Shown: positions 42,336-52,914, counted from the stretch's first letter. The stretch is DNA of 64,000 nucleotides from JBCDHN01 sp965224535 (GCA_965224535.1 CBDCZR010000029.1:354475-418474); one strand, 5' to 3'. The notes: generated from the letters alone by a model not told the origin. A program made the numbers and translations.

Positions 42336-43856
42336 TTAGCGTTTTACCGAGTCGGACATTGCTGCTTTTGCCTGGAATAACGCCACGATTCCGGGATCAT
42401 CAGATGCATACCATTGTACGGAAAAAATCGCGGTCCGGCCAAATGGCGCTGGAGAGCTGGCCGATCTCGCAGAGCCGAATTGGTTGGAGTTTGCGCGATG
42501 GTCCCGGGCGTCCTGCGGCCGATCCGCGGGCCCCAGGTTAGAAACATAACTCCACACCACTTTGCCGTCGGGAGTGACCTCAGACAATGCTCCCCGCGGG
42601 CCCAAGCAGATCAACGTATTGCCATTGGGCAAGCGTTGGGCGCTGGAAAGCCGTTGCGCGAAAAACGGCTTCCCAGTTTCCATCCCGCCCCAGCGCCATG
42701 TGGGAGAATCAGGGCCGAACGCCTCGCCGGGATTGCGCTGGTAAGAGTTAGTCCCTTCAGCCGCGGGCAGAGCTATCTCTTCGACCACGGAGTGCTCGGT
42801 ATCGGGCCGCCCCCAACCGTTGTTGAAAATCGTGATATTGCCTTCTCCCGGATAACCGCCGGCAACCCAACGCGCGTCGTGTTGCTGGTAAAGTTTACGC
42901 TGAGCTGCATCGCCCTGTTTCCAGGCCCGGGGATTTCCCCATCGATATAGCAAGTCGCCTCCCTTTCCACTCCGCCCCCCGGCGTGAGAGGCGGCTTCAT
43001 CTGTGGTGGTCGAGCGATCGATCACCCAAATTTCGCTGAATGCCGGACAACTGAGCAGGATCTGATCTCGTTCCGCGTTGTAGTCGATGGAATTGAAATA
43101 CAGCCAATCTGCCTGATTTTGCCCTGCGTGGTTGATATCGAGAAGCTCCGGATGCTCGTTGATTTTGCCATAGTTAGACAATTTCGGATCAATATCCTGG
43201 ATCGAGTGATCCAGCGGACTCCACTTCCACACAACTTCCGCGCCCTTTTCTCCCGATGGCCGAATTTCTACAACGGTATCGATAAGGAGTCCCTGTTCGC
43301 CGATCTTTGTAGGATCGCGGCCCAACGCTTTTGTCCGGCCGGCTGTTATCCGCTCGTAGGAAAGCAGCAGAATGTTTCCGTTAGGCAGCGGCTCGATGTC
43401 GTGGTGACCGGCATGATTCTCCCCGCCGTGAAAATAGTCCCAAATAACAGCGCCATCGGGAGCGAGTATTTGAATTCTCCCACCAATACCATCGCAACTT
43501 TGAAAAGCCGGGTAGGGTTTGGCCCGGCCGGCCCGCAGCAGATTGCCATCCGGCAGTAGATAAGCAGAACGGCCCGCCTGAAAGGGAGACGGCCAACGAT
43601 GCACTACCTCGCCCTTCCGGTTAATGAGATACGTCTGTCGTCCCAGCATGGGCGGGATAACAATATAACCGCCGGCATCCGGCCCACGGGAAAGGACTGG
43701 CGCGACATTTTCGCGATTGGCCGAAGCGCTAACCTCAGCCGCAAGTTTTTCGGCCCCGGAGTCAGGTTGCCGCAAATAGGTGAGCGCCGCTAACGCACCC
43801 AGAGCCGCGGAGCCAACCGCAATCACCAAAGTGAGAAGTAGCCAGGAAGCTTTCAT
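42336..43856 (-). CDS. Arylsulfotransferase-family beta-propeller protein
   Basis: 506 residues. N-terminal export/anchor helix (about 5-28), then propeller blades of the arylsulfotransferase type: TYLINRKGEVVHRWPSPFQA, LLPDGNLLRAGRAKPYPAF, HHDIEPLPNGNILLLSYERI, FNSIDYNAERDQILLSC and NGNTLICLGPRGALSEVTPD. The HHDIEPLPNGNIL histidines match the active-site region of ASST-like enzymes. PAPS-independent sulfate transfer is possible, but many family members are uncharacterised. It leads the leftward three-gene run and is divergent from the YceI-like gene (113 bp). Confidence 0.75.
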   Translation of the reverse strand: MKASWLLLTLVIAVGSAALGALAALTYLRQPDSGAEKLAAEVSASANRENVAPVLSRGPDAGGYIVIPPMLGRQTYLINRKGEVVHRWPSPFQAGRSAYLLPDGNLLRAGRAKPYPAFQSCDGIGGRIQILAPDGAVIWDYFHGGENHAGHHDIEPLPNGNILLLSYERITAGRTKALGRDPTKIGEQGLLIDTVVEIRPSGEKGAEVVWKWSPLDHSIQDIDPKLSNYGKINEHPELLDINHAGQNQADWLYFNSIDYNAERDQILLSCPAFSEIWVIDRSTTTDEAASHAGGRSGKGGDLLYRWGNPRAWKQGDAAQRKLYQQHDARWVAGGYPGEGNITIFNNGWGRPDTEHSVVEEIALPAAEGTNSYQRNPGEAFGPDSPTWRWGGMETGKPFFAQRLSSAQRLPNGNTLICLGPRGALSEVTPDGKVVWSYVSNLGPADRPQDARDHRANSNQFGSARSASSPAPFGRTAIFSVQWYASDDPGIVALFQAKAAMSDSVKR

Positions 43857-43969
43857 TGCTTGAATTTCGTCAGCATTCTCTCAATGAACGTGAGCCTAAC
43901 GATGGCAATGAGAGCCTGGCAAGAAATAAGTTGAGTTGCCACAGATGGAATCCTTCTCGATGGTGCGCC

Positions 43970-44797
43970 ATGGTAATTTGCTGCATCGCGAAACGCATTG
44001 CCAGGTCGGGGGCGGCGGCGCTCCTCGCGTGCCTGCTGGCCAGTTGTGCGGACCCGGAAGATGCTCTCCCGACCGATGTAGAGGTCGAGCAAGTCCCGAT
44101 TGTGCGCATCGCTCAACGGGAATCACTCGGCGGCCGCGAATTCGCCCTTCACCGCAACTCGACTGTCTCCGTGCACCCAACCGAAGAATCCCGGCCGGCC
44201 ATCATTTTTCGACGGTTCACGGGAACGTTACTGGTTGGCAACCAACGGATTGCGCAAAGAGGACACCGCATTGTCATCGACACAAGATCGATACAGGCGC
44301 ACCAACCTGGTAGCGTTCTTCCACAAGCCCTCAACGCGGAAAAAGGATTTTCGGTTGAGCGGTTTCCGACGATAGCACTGCGATTTCGAGTGATTGAGAA
44401 CGATCGGTCGCAGGGAAACAGTTCCGCAAACATAGAAGGTGTGCTGGATTTTCGCGAACACCGCATCCCCGTCTCTTTTCCCGTAAGCTTACAAATCAGC
44501 GAGACGAGTATTGAGCTAAACGGAACGGCATCGGTGGATTTGCCCGGGCTCGTTTTCAGTGATGCTGATGTTACGGCGCTGCGCGAATTTTTTGGCGACG
44601 CCATGATATGGCGGTGGCAACTGCGCTGGATTCCGGTTGGTGAGGACGGACAACAGGCGTTTACGATCCAGAAACCGCCGCCCCCGCAAAAATCCGCGCC
44701 AAGACCACCAAACAACTCTAATCGGCGAATCGTGCCGACAGCGCAGCCGGTTCGGACGGAAAACGCGCCCATGCCCATCAAAACCGAGCCCGACTAA
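43970..44797 (+). CDS. YceI-like lipoprotein
   Basis: 275 residues from the ATG at 43970. The signal ends in LLACLLASC, a lipobox-like motif, about residue 27. The middle matches the YceI lipocalin-like fold: IVIDTRSIQ, VERFPTIALRFRVI, IEGVLDFREHRIPVSFPVSL and ELNGTASVDLPGLV. The C terminus is proline-rich and probably disordered. The frame extends upstream to 43856, but the lipoprotein signal fixes the start. Probably binds an isoprenoid or other apolar ligand, by family. Confidence 0.7.
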   Translation: MVICCIAKRIARSGAAALLACLLASCADPEDALPTDVEVEQVPIVRIAQRESLGGREFALHRNSTVSVHPTEESRPAIIFRRFTGTLLVGNQRIAQRGHRIVIDTRSIQAHQPGSVLPQALNAEKGFSVERFPTIALRFRVIENDRSQGNSSANIEGVLDFREHRIPVSFPVSLQISETSIELNGTASVDLPGLVFSDADVTALREFFGDAMIWRWQLRWIPVGEDGQQAFTIQKPPPPQKSAPRPPNNSNRRIVPTAQPVRTENAPMPIKTEPD

Positions 44798-44949
44798 GCC
44801 TCACCAACCCACCTTTGGCAAAAAGACTAACTTTTTTCTTGCCAAGCACACCGCTATCGTTCCAAGCTGAGTCGAAACCTAACCTTTACCCCCTTGCCAG
44901 GACGATGATTGGAGGAAATCTGCGTGCGAACGGTACCCATCGGTGGTCG

Positions 44950-47900
44950 ATGGGCAAAATTCGGAAAATGGCCGTTTGGTTGGGAATTTGGTTGGTCGCC
45001 GGCGCAGCCTCCCTCCATGCATCCGTGAACATCGGTGGCGAAGATTGGAACGTGGTGGCCATTGGAGTTGAAAACGCGGGTGGCGGCGCGATTCAGCAGC
45101 AGGAACTCATGCTTACCTCTCAAGGCTGGGGTTTGGATCAAGAGTGGGACGGGGCTGCTTTAGCCTACAAAACCTTGCGTTATACCGGCGCCGTAACCGG
45201 CCGGTTGGCGGCAACTCACGGCTTGCAATCCGCCGGAAGCCGCGCCGGTCTTATGATTCGTGGCAATCTGCGGGCGGATGCGCCGATGATGTTTTTGGGT
45301 GTGGGCGGAGACAACCAGGTTTACGCCATTTGGCGGCGCTCGCCCGCCGTGGCCTGCGAAGAATTTCTGCTGCCGGGCGTTGCTCCCGGCGATTGGTTGC
45401 GATTGGCGCGGGAAGGGGGAACAATCCTGGCTTATCACTCCACCGACGGCACGGTATGGTCGCCGATCGCGGGAGTGGACTTGTCCGGGCTAAGCGAGAC
45501 GGCGTTTGCCGGGGCGGCAGTCAGTTCGGGCGACGAAACGGTGAGCGAAAGCGCCACATTCATTAACCTGGAAATCGACCGTTCCTTTGGTTACAGCCGA
45601 GCGGTTCGCACCGTCGATGCCTCAACCAGTTCCTCGGCCACTCCCGCCGGCACATGGATGCAAGTGACGGAGGGCGGCTACAACCAAGGCAACTACGAGC
45701 AAGCCGCGGGAACCGGAGAAACCTTCCGCTTCCAACTCCCGCCAGCGGCTTCCACCGACCCGAACGTCGGCCTTTATGAGGTTTACCTGCAATGGGCGGA
45801 CGCCACCGGCGCGGATACCGCCGTTCCGGTCGATGTCGGCTATTTTGACGAAAATACCCAGAGCAACGCCACCGATCAGCTCAGCATCGATCAAAGCGTG
45901 GCCGGCCGGCAATGGGTATACCTGGGCAGCTACGTGATGGACCCGGCTGACGCCAATCATTGCGTGGAAATTCAAACCGCGGAAACCACCGGAATTGTCA
46001 CGGTGGATGCGGTCAAATTCGTTGGGATTGGCTGGGAAGACACGGATGCGGACACCCTGCCGGATTGGTGGGAGCGGAGTTGGTTTGGCGATGAAGCTGT
46101 AGATGACGGTGGCGGCGGCGGAGGCGCACCGAGCTACGGCGCGTCATACGGATCGAGTTACGGCTCCTCGTATGGCTCAAGTTACGGATCGAGCTACGGG
46201 GCCTCCTATGGCTCGAGCTACGGGGCTTCTTACGGCTCAAGTTATGGTTCCTCCTATGGGGCGAGCTACGGAGCCAGCTACGGCTCGGGATCGGGCGGAA
46301 GCAGCTCCAACGGGCCCTGGGACGACTCAGATTCTGATGGATTGAGCAATTTGGACGAATTTTATTACGGCAGCGACCCAACCCAACTCGACAGCGACCA
46401 GGATGGCGTCGGCGACAATGACGAGGTAGTCACGTACGGGACCAATCCATCCGATTGGGATACCGACGGCGATGGCCTGGGGGACAGCATTGAATTGGAT
46501 CTTTTCTCTATCTCCTCACCGAGCTACGGCGCAAGTTACGGCTCATCCTACGGGGCCAGCTACGGCTCATCTTACGGGCCCAGTTACGGGTCGTCCTACG
46601 GGGCCAGTTACGGTTCATCCTACGGAGCCAGTTACGGCTCATCCTACGGGGCCAGTTACGGCTCATCCTACGGGGCCAGTTACGGATCTTCCAGTTCCAC
46701 AGCCATGCCGACCGATCCCCGGGTGTGGGACACCGATGGCGACCTTCTCGACGACGATTACGAAAGCGCCGGCGAAATCGACGGCACGCACGACAGCGAC
46801 AGCGATGGCCTGATTTTCGGGGAAGAAGTGGTCTACGCAACGGATAATACGGTCGCGGACTCCGATGGAGACCAATATCCCGATGGCCAGGAAGTATCCG
46901 TGTTGGGGTCAGACCCGGCCGATCCTCTCGACCCGCCGGCGGGTGACGCAGACGGAGACGGCCTGAGCAATGAAGACGAAACTAACATTCACGGCACCAA
47001 TCCTCTAAATGCGGATAGCGATGGCGACGGCTACGACGATGGTGCCGAAATTGTCGCCGGCACAGACCCGCTCGACCCGCTCGATCCAATGGATAGCGAT
47101 GGAGACGGACTTACCGACGACCAGGAAGCCGCGCTTGGCACCGACCCTCAACTTGCTGATACCGATGGAGACGGGCTCAGTGATTTTGCTGAGGTAAACA
47201 CACATGGGACCAATCCATTGGAGGCGGATTCCGATGGTGACGGTTGGAATGACGGTTACGAAATCGATAACGGTCACAATCCATTAGACTCGTCTGACGG
47301 TAGTGCTGATGGTGATGGCGACGGATTAGGAATCGCTCAGGAGCATGCCCTCGGAACCGATCCAAACAATCCGGACACTGACGGGGACGGGCAAAATGAC
47401 GGTCAGGAAGTCACTCAGGGAACCGATCCGTTGATACCCAATACGATCCTCAACGTTAGTGACGTTACCGGACAAAGTCTAGCGGCTTTTCAGCGTCGAG
47501 AAATCGTTGTCATTGTGAGCAATCTAGCTTCTGGTCAAGGGTGGACAGATTTTCCCGTGTCCGTAGTGCTGGTTAGTGGATGGCGCAGCATGCTCTTCGG
47601 GGAAAACGCCGAGCAAGGACATTCCCTGCATTTGACCACCAACGGCGAAGGGGAAATTCGATTTTGGGTCTATGTTCCTGCTGACACCATAGAAATCGAG
47701 ATTCGCGCAGGGAGCAGCACGGAATCACTAACCTTCCAAACACAGACTTCACACCAACCGCTGGCGCAAAATCACCAGGGTTTTGTTCCTCAGTTTCCGG
47801 TTCAGTCTATCCCGAACTATACACTCCAGATCATTCAACACGGCGCGAACATCGCCTATACCGACCTCAGTGACACAGGTCAGTTGGTTGGAATTTACCA

Positions 47901-50900
47901 ATCCGATGATGCGGCTCAGTTGGTGATTTGGGAAAACGGCCAAACTTTCGTCGTTGAATCCATTGTTCTGGCTGAAGGCGAGCAACCCAGTTTTGTTGGA
48001 GTTGACCGGATTGGAACCTCCCAGGGCGTTATCGATCTAAACGAACCTAACCTCGTAATTCGAAATATTGAGATTGCAGGATCGCTGTCAGAAGGAACCG
48101 ATTTCGACCCGCAAGCCGAAAGCTTGATGCAAATAGCCGGCCGAAAAGCTGCAGACGGTGTGCTTATAGACGATTTCGGCGTATCGCACATTGATGGGAA
48201 CCATTACCCGATTTATAACTCTATGGCCCAATCGATTGAGACTTTGGCAAATTGGATTATCGGTCCTGGAAAATTTGCAGCTGGCCCCGTTTCAAATTCT
48301 GCCACCCCGTCCGGAATCGAGGTGGCCGATTTAAGCCTGGAAAATTTGATTACGGGTGATGAAGATGAAATTGCGGAACCATTTTTCATTTCGTCGTCAG
48401 TCGATGGCTCCGGAGGCATTTATGACACTCTGGAATTGCCTGTTGAAATCAATAGCAGAGGGAACCTTCTCTATAACCAATTGGTCATCGATTCAATGTA
48501 CTCTCAAACGGAGGTGTTTTTGTCGAGTTCGCAGGGAGGAGATGGCCTCTCAGCTCGCAGTCTGCTGCCACAGGAGTTAGCCACGGCCGATCTGTTCGGT
48601 CGAAATCTGTCCAATGCCGGGATGATATTAATTACCGGCTATGGGAGTCACCGCTTTGATGCCATGCTTCGCCCTTCCGGTGATAGTGATGGCGACGGCA
48701 TTTCAGATAATTGGGAAGTTGCAAACGGCCTAGATCCTTCTGTTAATGACTCCAACCGGGACCTGAATGGCGACCTTATGCCTGCATTCTGGGAATTTCT
48801 TCTCGGAATCGATCCAAACCGAAATCCAGATCTGGACGATGACGGATTGCTGAACGGAGAAGAGTATCTTACCTATGGAACCAGTTTGACCGATTCCGAT
48901 AGTGATGACGACGATTTGCCAGATGGCTGGGAGATCAGAAATGACCTGAATCCCTTGCTTTGGGCCGACCGCTACTACGATCCGGACGGCGACCGGCAAG
49001 TGAATCTGATCGAATACGAGAGAGATCTTGATCCCAATGTATACGATTGGCCCTTTCTTGAACCCGCCGTTCCTCTATTCGCATTGTCTGACTTTGCCGC
49101 TATCGAGCCGGAGACCATCCTCCGAATTGAATCTGGAAAATACGAAATCGTGGAAACTGCAGTTGCCCCGCTCGACGAAAATGACTTGGCGATGGGAGCC
49201 TCAAGAGGACGTGTAGCTCTCGGAAACGCAGATGCGGCAACCGTTTCGACCTATCGCTGGGACGCTCCCACTGGTATTTGGGTGACCGATCAAACCTTGA
49301 CGCCATCATCCGAAATGATAGGGATGCGTTTTGGAACCGGTGTTACCTTTGTTGACGATCAAATTGCTATTTCCGCTCCAACCGCAGACATGCTGGCAAG
49401 TGGGGCAATCGCAGGAAGCGGCAGCCTGGTGGCTGTTGGAAGCGGAGATTTTGGCTTGGTTGACGTCTTTAGCGTCAGTGGAGGCCAGGCAACTAGGACG
49501 AATCAGTACGAAGTTTATATTAATGGGTACGGCAAACTTCTGTCACTCGACGGCACCAATCTGGGAGTAGCAACTGAATCAATCGTTTCCCCGGCCATCG
49601 TTCAAAGAATTGGGGGTGGATCTGCAAAGTTGACCGCACCATTTAGACCTGGAGCGTTGATTTCGGCGGGAATTTCCGTTACTGGAAATCAAGCGGTCGT
49701 GCTGATGGCGAATCCAGACAACCAAATAATACAGCAAGCGGATGTGTACTTGCAGCACGCTGATGGATTCTGGATTCCGCAACTGACATTTCCTTCCATC
49801 AAGAACGCGGTTTCGCTTGGTGAGCGGACGTTGGCAGTTGCGGGGAGTGGAATCGGAACGGTTGAATTGCTCTTTCGTGACGCCACTGGCAGTTACCAAA
49901 GTATTGAGACTCTTTCCGCACCTGGAAATCTACTCAATTGGGACGGCTCGCGCCTATTTACGGATAGGGACGGGCAATTGCATGCTTTCGAGTTGCGTCC
50001 CATGTTAAGCGAGGACGCACTGGCAGGGCAACAATTGGCATATTTGAGCGGAGCTGAAGTCAATGGCAACGTCCAAACCATATCATTGCTGGAAGACTCA
50101 AGTGGAAAACTCGAAATCGGGCAGGAAGATGATGGAAGTTGGGTGTTGCGCTTGAAAGCTGGAGAAACCCTTAGTGCTGCAGAATTCCCAACGTTATCGC
50201 TACGCATTGGCATTGACGATTCCGGCGGAACCAGTGTGGAACAACTGACGAATTTGAGTGTCAGAGCCTTCGATTTCAATTCAGTAACTCCCAAGGCCAA
50301 CTACATTTCGCCAGATCAGGTGGAAATAAGTTGGCAGGACACCGCAGTCAGTGAAACAGAATACCAGGTGCATCGGTCCGAAAACGGCACTGATTACACG
50401 CTCTTGGCAACGCTGCCGCCAAATACTACCAACTATCTGGATGAGGGGTTACCCAGTGGTGCTGATTATTATTATCGGGTTCATGTTGTGGCTGCCTCAT
50501 TTTCGGGTGATTTCCCAATTGCTGTTGCATTTTGGGACCAGGACGGCGATCAATTGCCCAATTGGTGGGAGAATCGTTATGGGTTTGATCCCGAATTCAT
50601 GGACAATTCCTCAAGCGACCCGGATCAGGATGGTTTTTCCAATCTAGAAGAGTTCCAGGCTGATACCGATCCAACCACTGCCAGTGATTACCCGGGAAAA
50701 CCTGTGGATACGGATGGAGATGGTCTGCCGGATATTTGGGAAACCGCCTACGGCCTAAATGCGATTGATCCTTCCGATCGAGACGCGGATGCCGATAGAG
50801 ATGGTCTAACCAATTTTGAGGAATTTGAAATCCAAACTCATCCAAACTCACCTCCAAGTTATGAAGTCGTTGAGATCGGCTCTGGTGGTTGTTATGCTCT

Positions 50901-52914
50901 TGCTTTCGCTGACTCAGGCGCGATTGATGGCGTCGTTCGGCAACCGGGTGGCACGTTGGCTGAATTTACGTGGAGCGAAGGCAGTTTAACCAATCACAAC
51001 ACCGAAGTCGGAGAAGAGATGGCAATGCCACCGAGTAGTCTTGCAGTTCCTGAAGACTCTGACCTCGGTTTACTTCAAGGGGGATCATTTCCGCAAGTAG
51101 TTACCACCAACCGTCATCTCGCACAGGAGTCGATAGGAAGCTATCAACTCCCTCCCGAACAAACTGAGCCAGTCATTTGGCGTGGTTCATCCGTCCACAT
51201 CTTGAACGAGCGAATTCCACGACGCATCGGCTGGTATTTGACGCATGCAGTTGCCATCAATGATGCGGGCGAGATTTTGGCCTGGGGATACAAGGGCAAC
51301 GTCCAAGGAAGTGTGGTATTGGTGCCATTGGCTGATGCGGATGGTGATGGAATGCCTGATGATTGGGAACTTCAGCACGGCTTAAATCCCTACAACGCCA
51401 CAGCGCCACGCCCGCTCGATGAGAGCACGCTGCCCGCTCCGGTCGAGCCCGGCGCCGTCGATAGCGACTCGGACGAACTTCCTGATTTGGAAGAATATCA
51501 CCATGGCACGAATCCGGGTAGCCAGGACCATGACGGAGACCAGATGAGCGACGGCTGGGAGGTGATTCACGGCCTTAGTCCTAACGATCCCAGCGATGCA
51601 GGTCTCGACCACGACGGGGACACCATATCCAATCAAGCTGAGTTCTTCAACGCTACTCATCCCCAAGGAAGCTACTCTATCCAAGAGGTAACTGTGCCTG
51701 TCGGAGAGACGACAATTGCTGCCCTGAATAAAGCGGGGATGTTGGTCGGAACGACAATTGATGAGGAAGGAGTGCCGAGTTCGTGGGTCTGGAATTCGGA
51801 TGCTCAGGAATCCCTGCAGTATCTCAACGCCCTCAGCGAGAGTGATCCAGTAGTTCCTCTGGGCATCAACCAGGGAGGCCAAATTTCCGGATATGTAGAG
51901 GAGCCGGACACTACGCATTATGGGTTTGTATGGAGCCAAGAGCATCTCAATCCCATTGTGCTGTCACAAACTCTCACGTCCAAGGTCCATTCGATCTCCA
52001 ACCCTGGAATTGCAGCCGTTAGCTATGTATCAAGCGATGGCCAACCCCGTTTGGCCCGTTACCATTCGGTGACTTTCGATTTGGAAGAAATTGCGCTAAA
52101 TGACGCGCCAAACCTAATATTGGGAGCGAAGATTCGTTCCGATGGCGGGTTATTAACCACTATTGAAGGTGCCACCGGACAGCAAGTAGTGCTAATCCCG
52201 CCTCAAGGCAGTCATCTGCAAATCAACGCTTCGGCGCTGGGCGCCAACGAGATTCTGGGATTGCATTTGAGTAAGGACGGGGGGGCACTCCTTCAAACCA
52301 GCGCCCTTGGTGAATCATTTGGCAACCACTTGCTCGATGAGACTTCAGGGCAGACTACGGAATTGTCTTTCGACGAAATCCAAGCACACGGCAAGGCATT
52401 GGCCAAAGACGCCAACGATGTGTTTCGCGCCGTAGGAACAGCAACCGGCTCAGGGGGATTTCTATGGCGGGAAGGGTTAACCACCAAGGTTCAGCACCTG
52501 CTTTCGCCGGTTGACCAACAAACATGGATAATTCACACCGCGGACGCCATTAACAGCAACGGCCAAATTGCCGGTTTGGGCACCAAAAATGGCCAACTGA
52601 CTACCTACCTGCTAACTCCGGACCGTGATCTAGATCAAGACGGGATCATTAGCGCTGCGGAAGAAGCGTCATTCGGAAACAGCACGGCAAAACGTCTTCT
52701 CGCAGATTCGGCATTTCAGCAACTAAACGAGCAAGAACAACTGGACCAACTGCAAGACGAAGAAACGGCCGAGCCTGCCGGTCCGAACCCAGATCCAAAC
52801 TCTGACACGGATACTGATGGCGACGGGTTGCTGGATTACGAAGAGCTTCAACTAAATCGTGACCCGATGTGGAAAGATCATCCTGCAGTTAACCTGAATC
52901 TAATTGAGCCGTAA
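44950..52914 (+). CDS. Giant exported TSP3/HAF-repeat protein with SYG low-complexity tracts
   Basis: 2654 residues from the ATG at 44950 (in-frame ATGs also at 44815 and 44905). Signal peptide about 8-24 (VWLGIWLVAGAASLHAS). Order: concanavalin-like domain (25-205); golvesin-type beta domain (about 215-355); SYG tract 1 (395-446); calcium-binding thrombospondin-3 repeats (about 450-515, DSDGLSNLDEFYYGSDP); SYG tract 2 (525-580); a long TSP3 array (585-830); HAF-type repeats (about 955-1100); more TSP3; FG-GAP-like blades (about 1400-1700); a fibronectin III-like domain (about 1780-1855); TSP3 and HAF repeats to the end. No sorting signal was recognised at the C terminus. A surface or matrix protein is likely; the nearby type II system could export it. 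Confidence 0.85.
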   Translation: MGKIRKMAVWLGIWLVAGAASLHASVNIGGEDWNVVAIGVENAGGGAIQQQELMLTSQGWGLDQEWDGAALAYKTLRYTGAVTGRLAATHGLQSAGSRAGLMIRGNLRADAPMMFLGVGGDNQVYAIWRRSPAVACEEFLLPGVAPGDWLRLAREGGTILAYHSTDGTVWSPIAGVDLSGLSETAFAGAAVSSGDETVSESATFINLEIDRSFGYSRAVRTVDASTSSSATPAGTWMQVTEGGYNQGNYEQAAGTGETFRFQLPPAASTDPNVGLYEVYLQWADATGADTAVPVDVGYFDENTQSNATDQLSIDQSVAGRQWVYLGSYVMDPADANHCVEIQTAETTGIVTVDAVKFVGIGWEDTDADTLPDWWERSWFGDEAVDDGGGGGGAPSYGASYGSSYGSSYGSSYGSSYGASYGSSYGASYGSSYGSSYGASYGASYGSGSGGSSSNGPWDDSDSDGLSNLDEFYYGSDPTQLDSDQDGVGDNDEVVTYGTNPSDWDTDGDGLGDSIELDLFSISSPSYGASYGSSYGASYGSSYGPSYGSSYGASYGSSYGASYGSSYGASYGSSYGASYGSSSSTAMPTDPRVWDTDGDLLDDDYESAGEIDGTHDSDSDGLIFGEEVVYATDNTVADSDGDQYPDGQEVSVLGSDPADPLDPPAGDADGDGLSNEDETNIHGTNPLNADSDGDGYDDGAEIVAGTDPLDPLDPMDSDGDGLTDDQEAALGTDPQLADTDGDGLSDFAEVNTHGTNPLEADSDGDGWNDGYEIDNGHNPLDSSDGSADGDGDGLGIAQEHALGTDPNNPDTDGDGQNDGQEVTQGTDPLIPNTILNVSDVTGQSLAAFQRREIVVIVSNLASGQGWTDFPVSVVLVSGWRSMLFGENAEQGHSLHLTTNGEGEIRFWVYVPADTIEIEIRAGSSTESLTFQTQTSHQPLAQNHQGFVPQFPVQSIPNYTLQIIQHGANIAYTDLSDTGQLVGIYQSDDAAQLVIWENGQTFVVESIVLAEGEQPSFVGVDRIGTSQGVIDLNEPNLVIRNIEIAGSLSEGTDFDPQAESLMQIAGRKAADGVLIDDFGVSHIDGNHYPIYNSMAQSIETLANWIIGPGKFAAGPVSNSATPSGIEVADLSLENLITGDEDEIAEPFFISSSVDGSGGIYDTLELPVEINSRGNLLYNQLVIDSMYSQTEVFLSSSQGGDGLSARSLLPQELATADLFGRNLSNAGMILITGYGSHRFDAMLRPSGDSDGDGISDNWEVANGLDPSVNDSNRDLNGDLMPAFWEFLLGIDPNRNPDLDDDGLLNGEEYLTYGTSLTDSDSDDDDLPDGWEIRNDLNPLLWADRYYDPDGDRQVNLIEYERDLDPNVYDWPFLEPAVPLFALSDFAAIEPETILRIESGKYEIVETAVAPLDENDLAMGASRGRVALGNADAATVSTYRWDAPTGIWVTDQTLTPSSEMIGMRFGTGVTFVDDQIAISAPTADMLASGAIAGSGSLVAVGSGDFGLVDVFSVSGGQATRTNQYEVYINGYGKLLSLDGTNLGVATESIVSPAIVQRIGGGSAKLTAPFRPGALISAGISVTGNQAVVLMANPDNQIIQQADVYLQHADGFWIPQLTFPSIKNAVSLGERTLAVAGSGIGTVELLFRDATGSYQSIETLSAPGNLLNWDGSRLFTDRDGQLHAFELRPMLSEDALAGQQLAYLSGAEVNGNVQTISLLEDSSGKLEIGQEDDGSWVLRLKAGETLSAAEFPTLSLRIGIDDSGGTSVEQLTNLSVRAFDFNSVTPKANYISPDQVEISWQDTAVSETEYQVHRSENGTDYTLLATLPPNTTNYLDEGLPSGADYYYRVHVVAASFSGDFPIAVAFWDQDGDQLPNWWENRYGFDPEFMDNSSSDPDQDGFSNLEEFQADTDPTTASDYPGKPVDTDGDGLPDIWETAYGLNAIDPSDRDADADRDGLTNFEEFEIQTHPNSPPSYEVVEIGSGGCYALAFADSGAIDGVVRQPGGTLAEFTWSEGSLTNHNTEVGEEMAMPPSSLAVPEDSDLGLLQGGSFPQVVTTNRHLAQESIGSYQLPPEQTEPVIWRGSSVHILNERIPRRIGWYLTHAVAINDAGEILAWGYKGNVQGSVVLVPLADADGDGMPDDWELQHGLNPYNATAPRPLDESTLPAPVEPGAVDSDSDELPDLEEYHHGTNPGSQDHDGDQMSDGWEVIHGLSPNDPSDAGLDHDGDTISNQAEFFNATHPQGSYSIQEVTVPVGETTIAALNKAGMLVGTTIDEEGVPSSWVWNSDAQESLQYLNALSESDPVVPLGINQGGQISGYVEEPDTTHYGFVWSQEHLNPIVLSQTLTSKVHSISNPGIAAVSYVSSDGQPRLARYHSVTFDLEEIALNDAPNLILGAKIRSDGGLLTTIEGATGQQVVLIPPQGSHLQINASALGANEILGLHLSKDGGALLQTSALGESFGNHLLDETSGQTTELSFDEIQAHGKALAKDANDVFRAVGTATGSGGFLWREGLTTKVQHLLSPVDQQTWIIHTADAINSNGQIAGLGTKNGQLTTYLLTPDRDLDQDGIISAAEEASFGNSTAKRLLADSAFQQLNEQEQLDQLQDEETAEPAGPNPDPNSDTDTDGDGLLDYEELQLNRDPMWKDHPAVNLNLIEP
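46132..46287 (+). repeat. 12-bp minisatellite, 13 units, encoding SYG[A/S]
   Basis: Thirteen tandem 12-bp units encode SYGA or SYGS (residues 395-446 of the TSP3 giant). Third-position variation (TAC GGC, TAT GGC, TAC GGA, TAC GGG) shows the repeat is not perfectly young. Unit length is a multiple of three, so copy-number change would keep the frame. Confidence 0.95.
46522..46689 (+). repeat. 12-bp minisatellite, 14 units, encoding SYGA-SYGS alternation
   Basis: Fourteen 12-bp units (residues 525-580 of the same protein) alternate SYGA and SYGS almost strictly, with one SYGP, giving a 24-bp higher-order period. It is more homogeneous at DNA level than the first tract, suggesting more recent expansion. 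Confidence 0.95.

Noticed and set aside
46132..46689. Contracted or misassembled repeat as sole explanation of the SYG tracts
   Set aside because: Units carry many synonymous differences and the reading frame is kept through both tracts, so they are real coding repeats; exact copy number could still be an assembly artefact.
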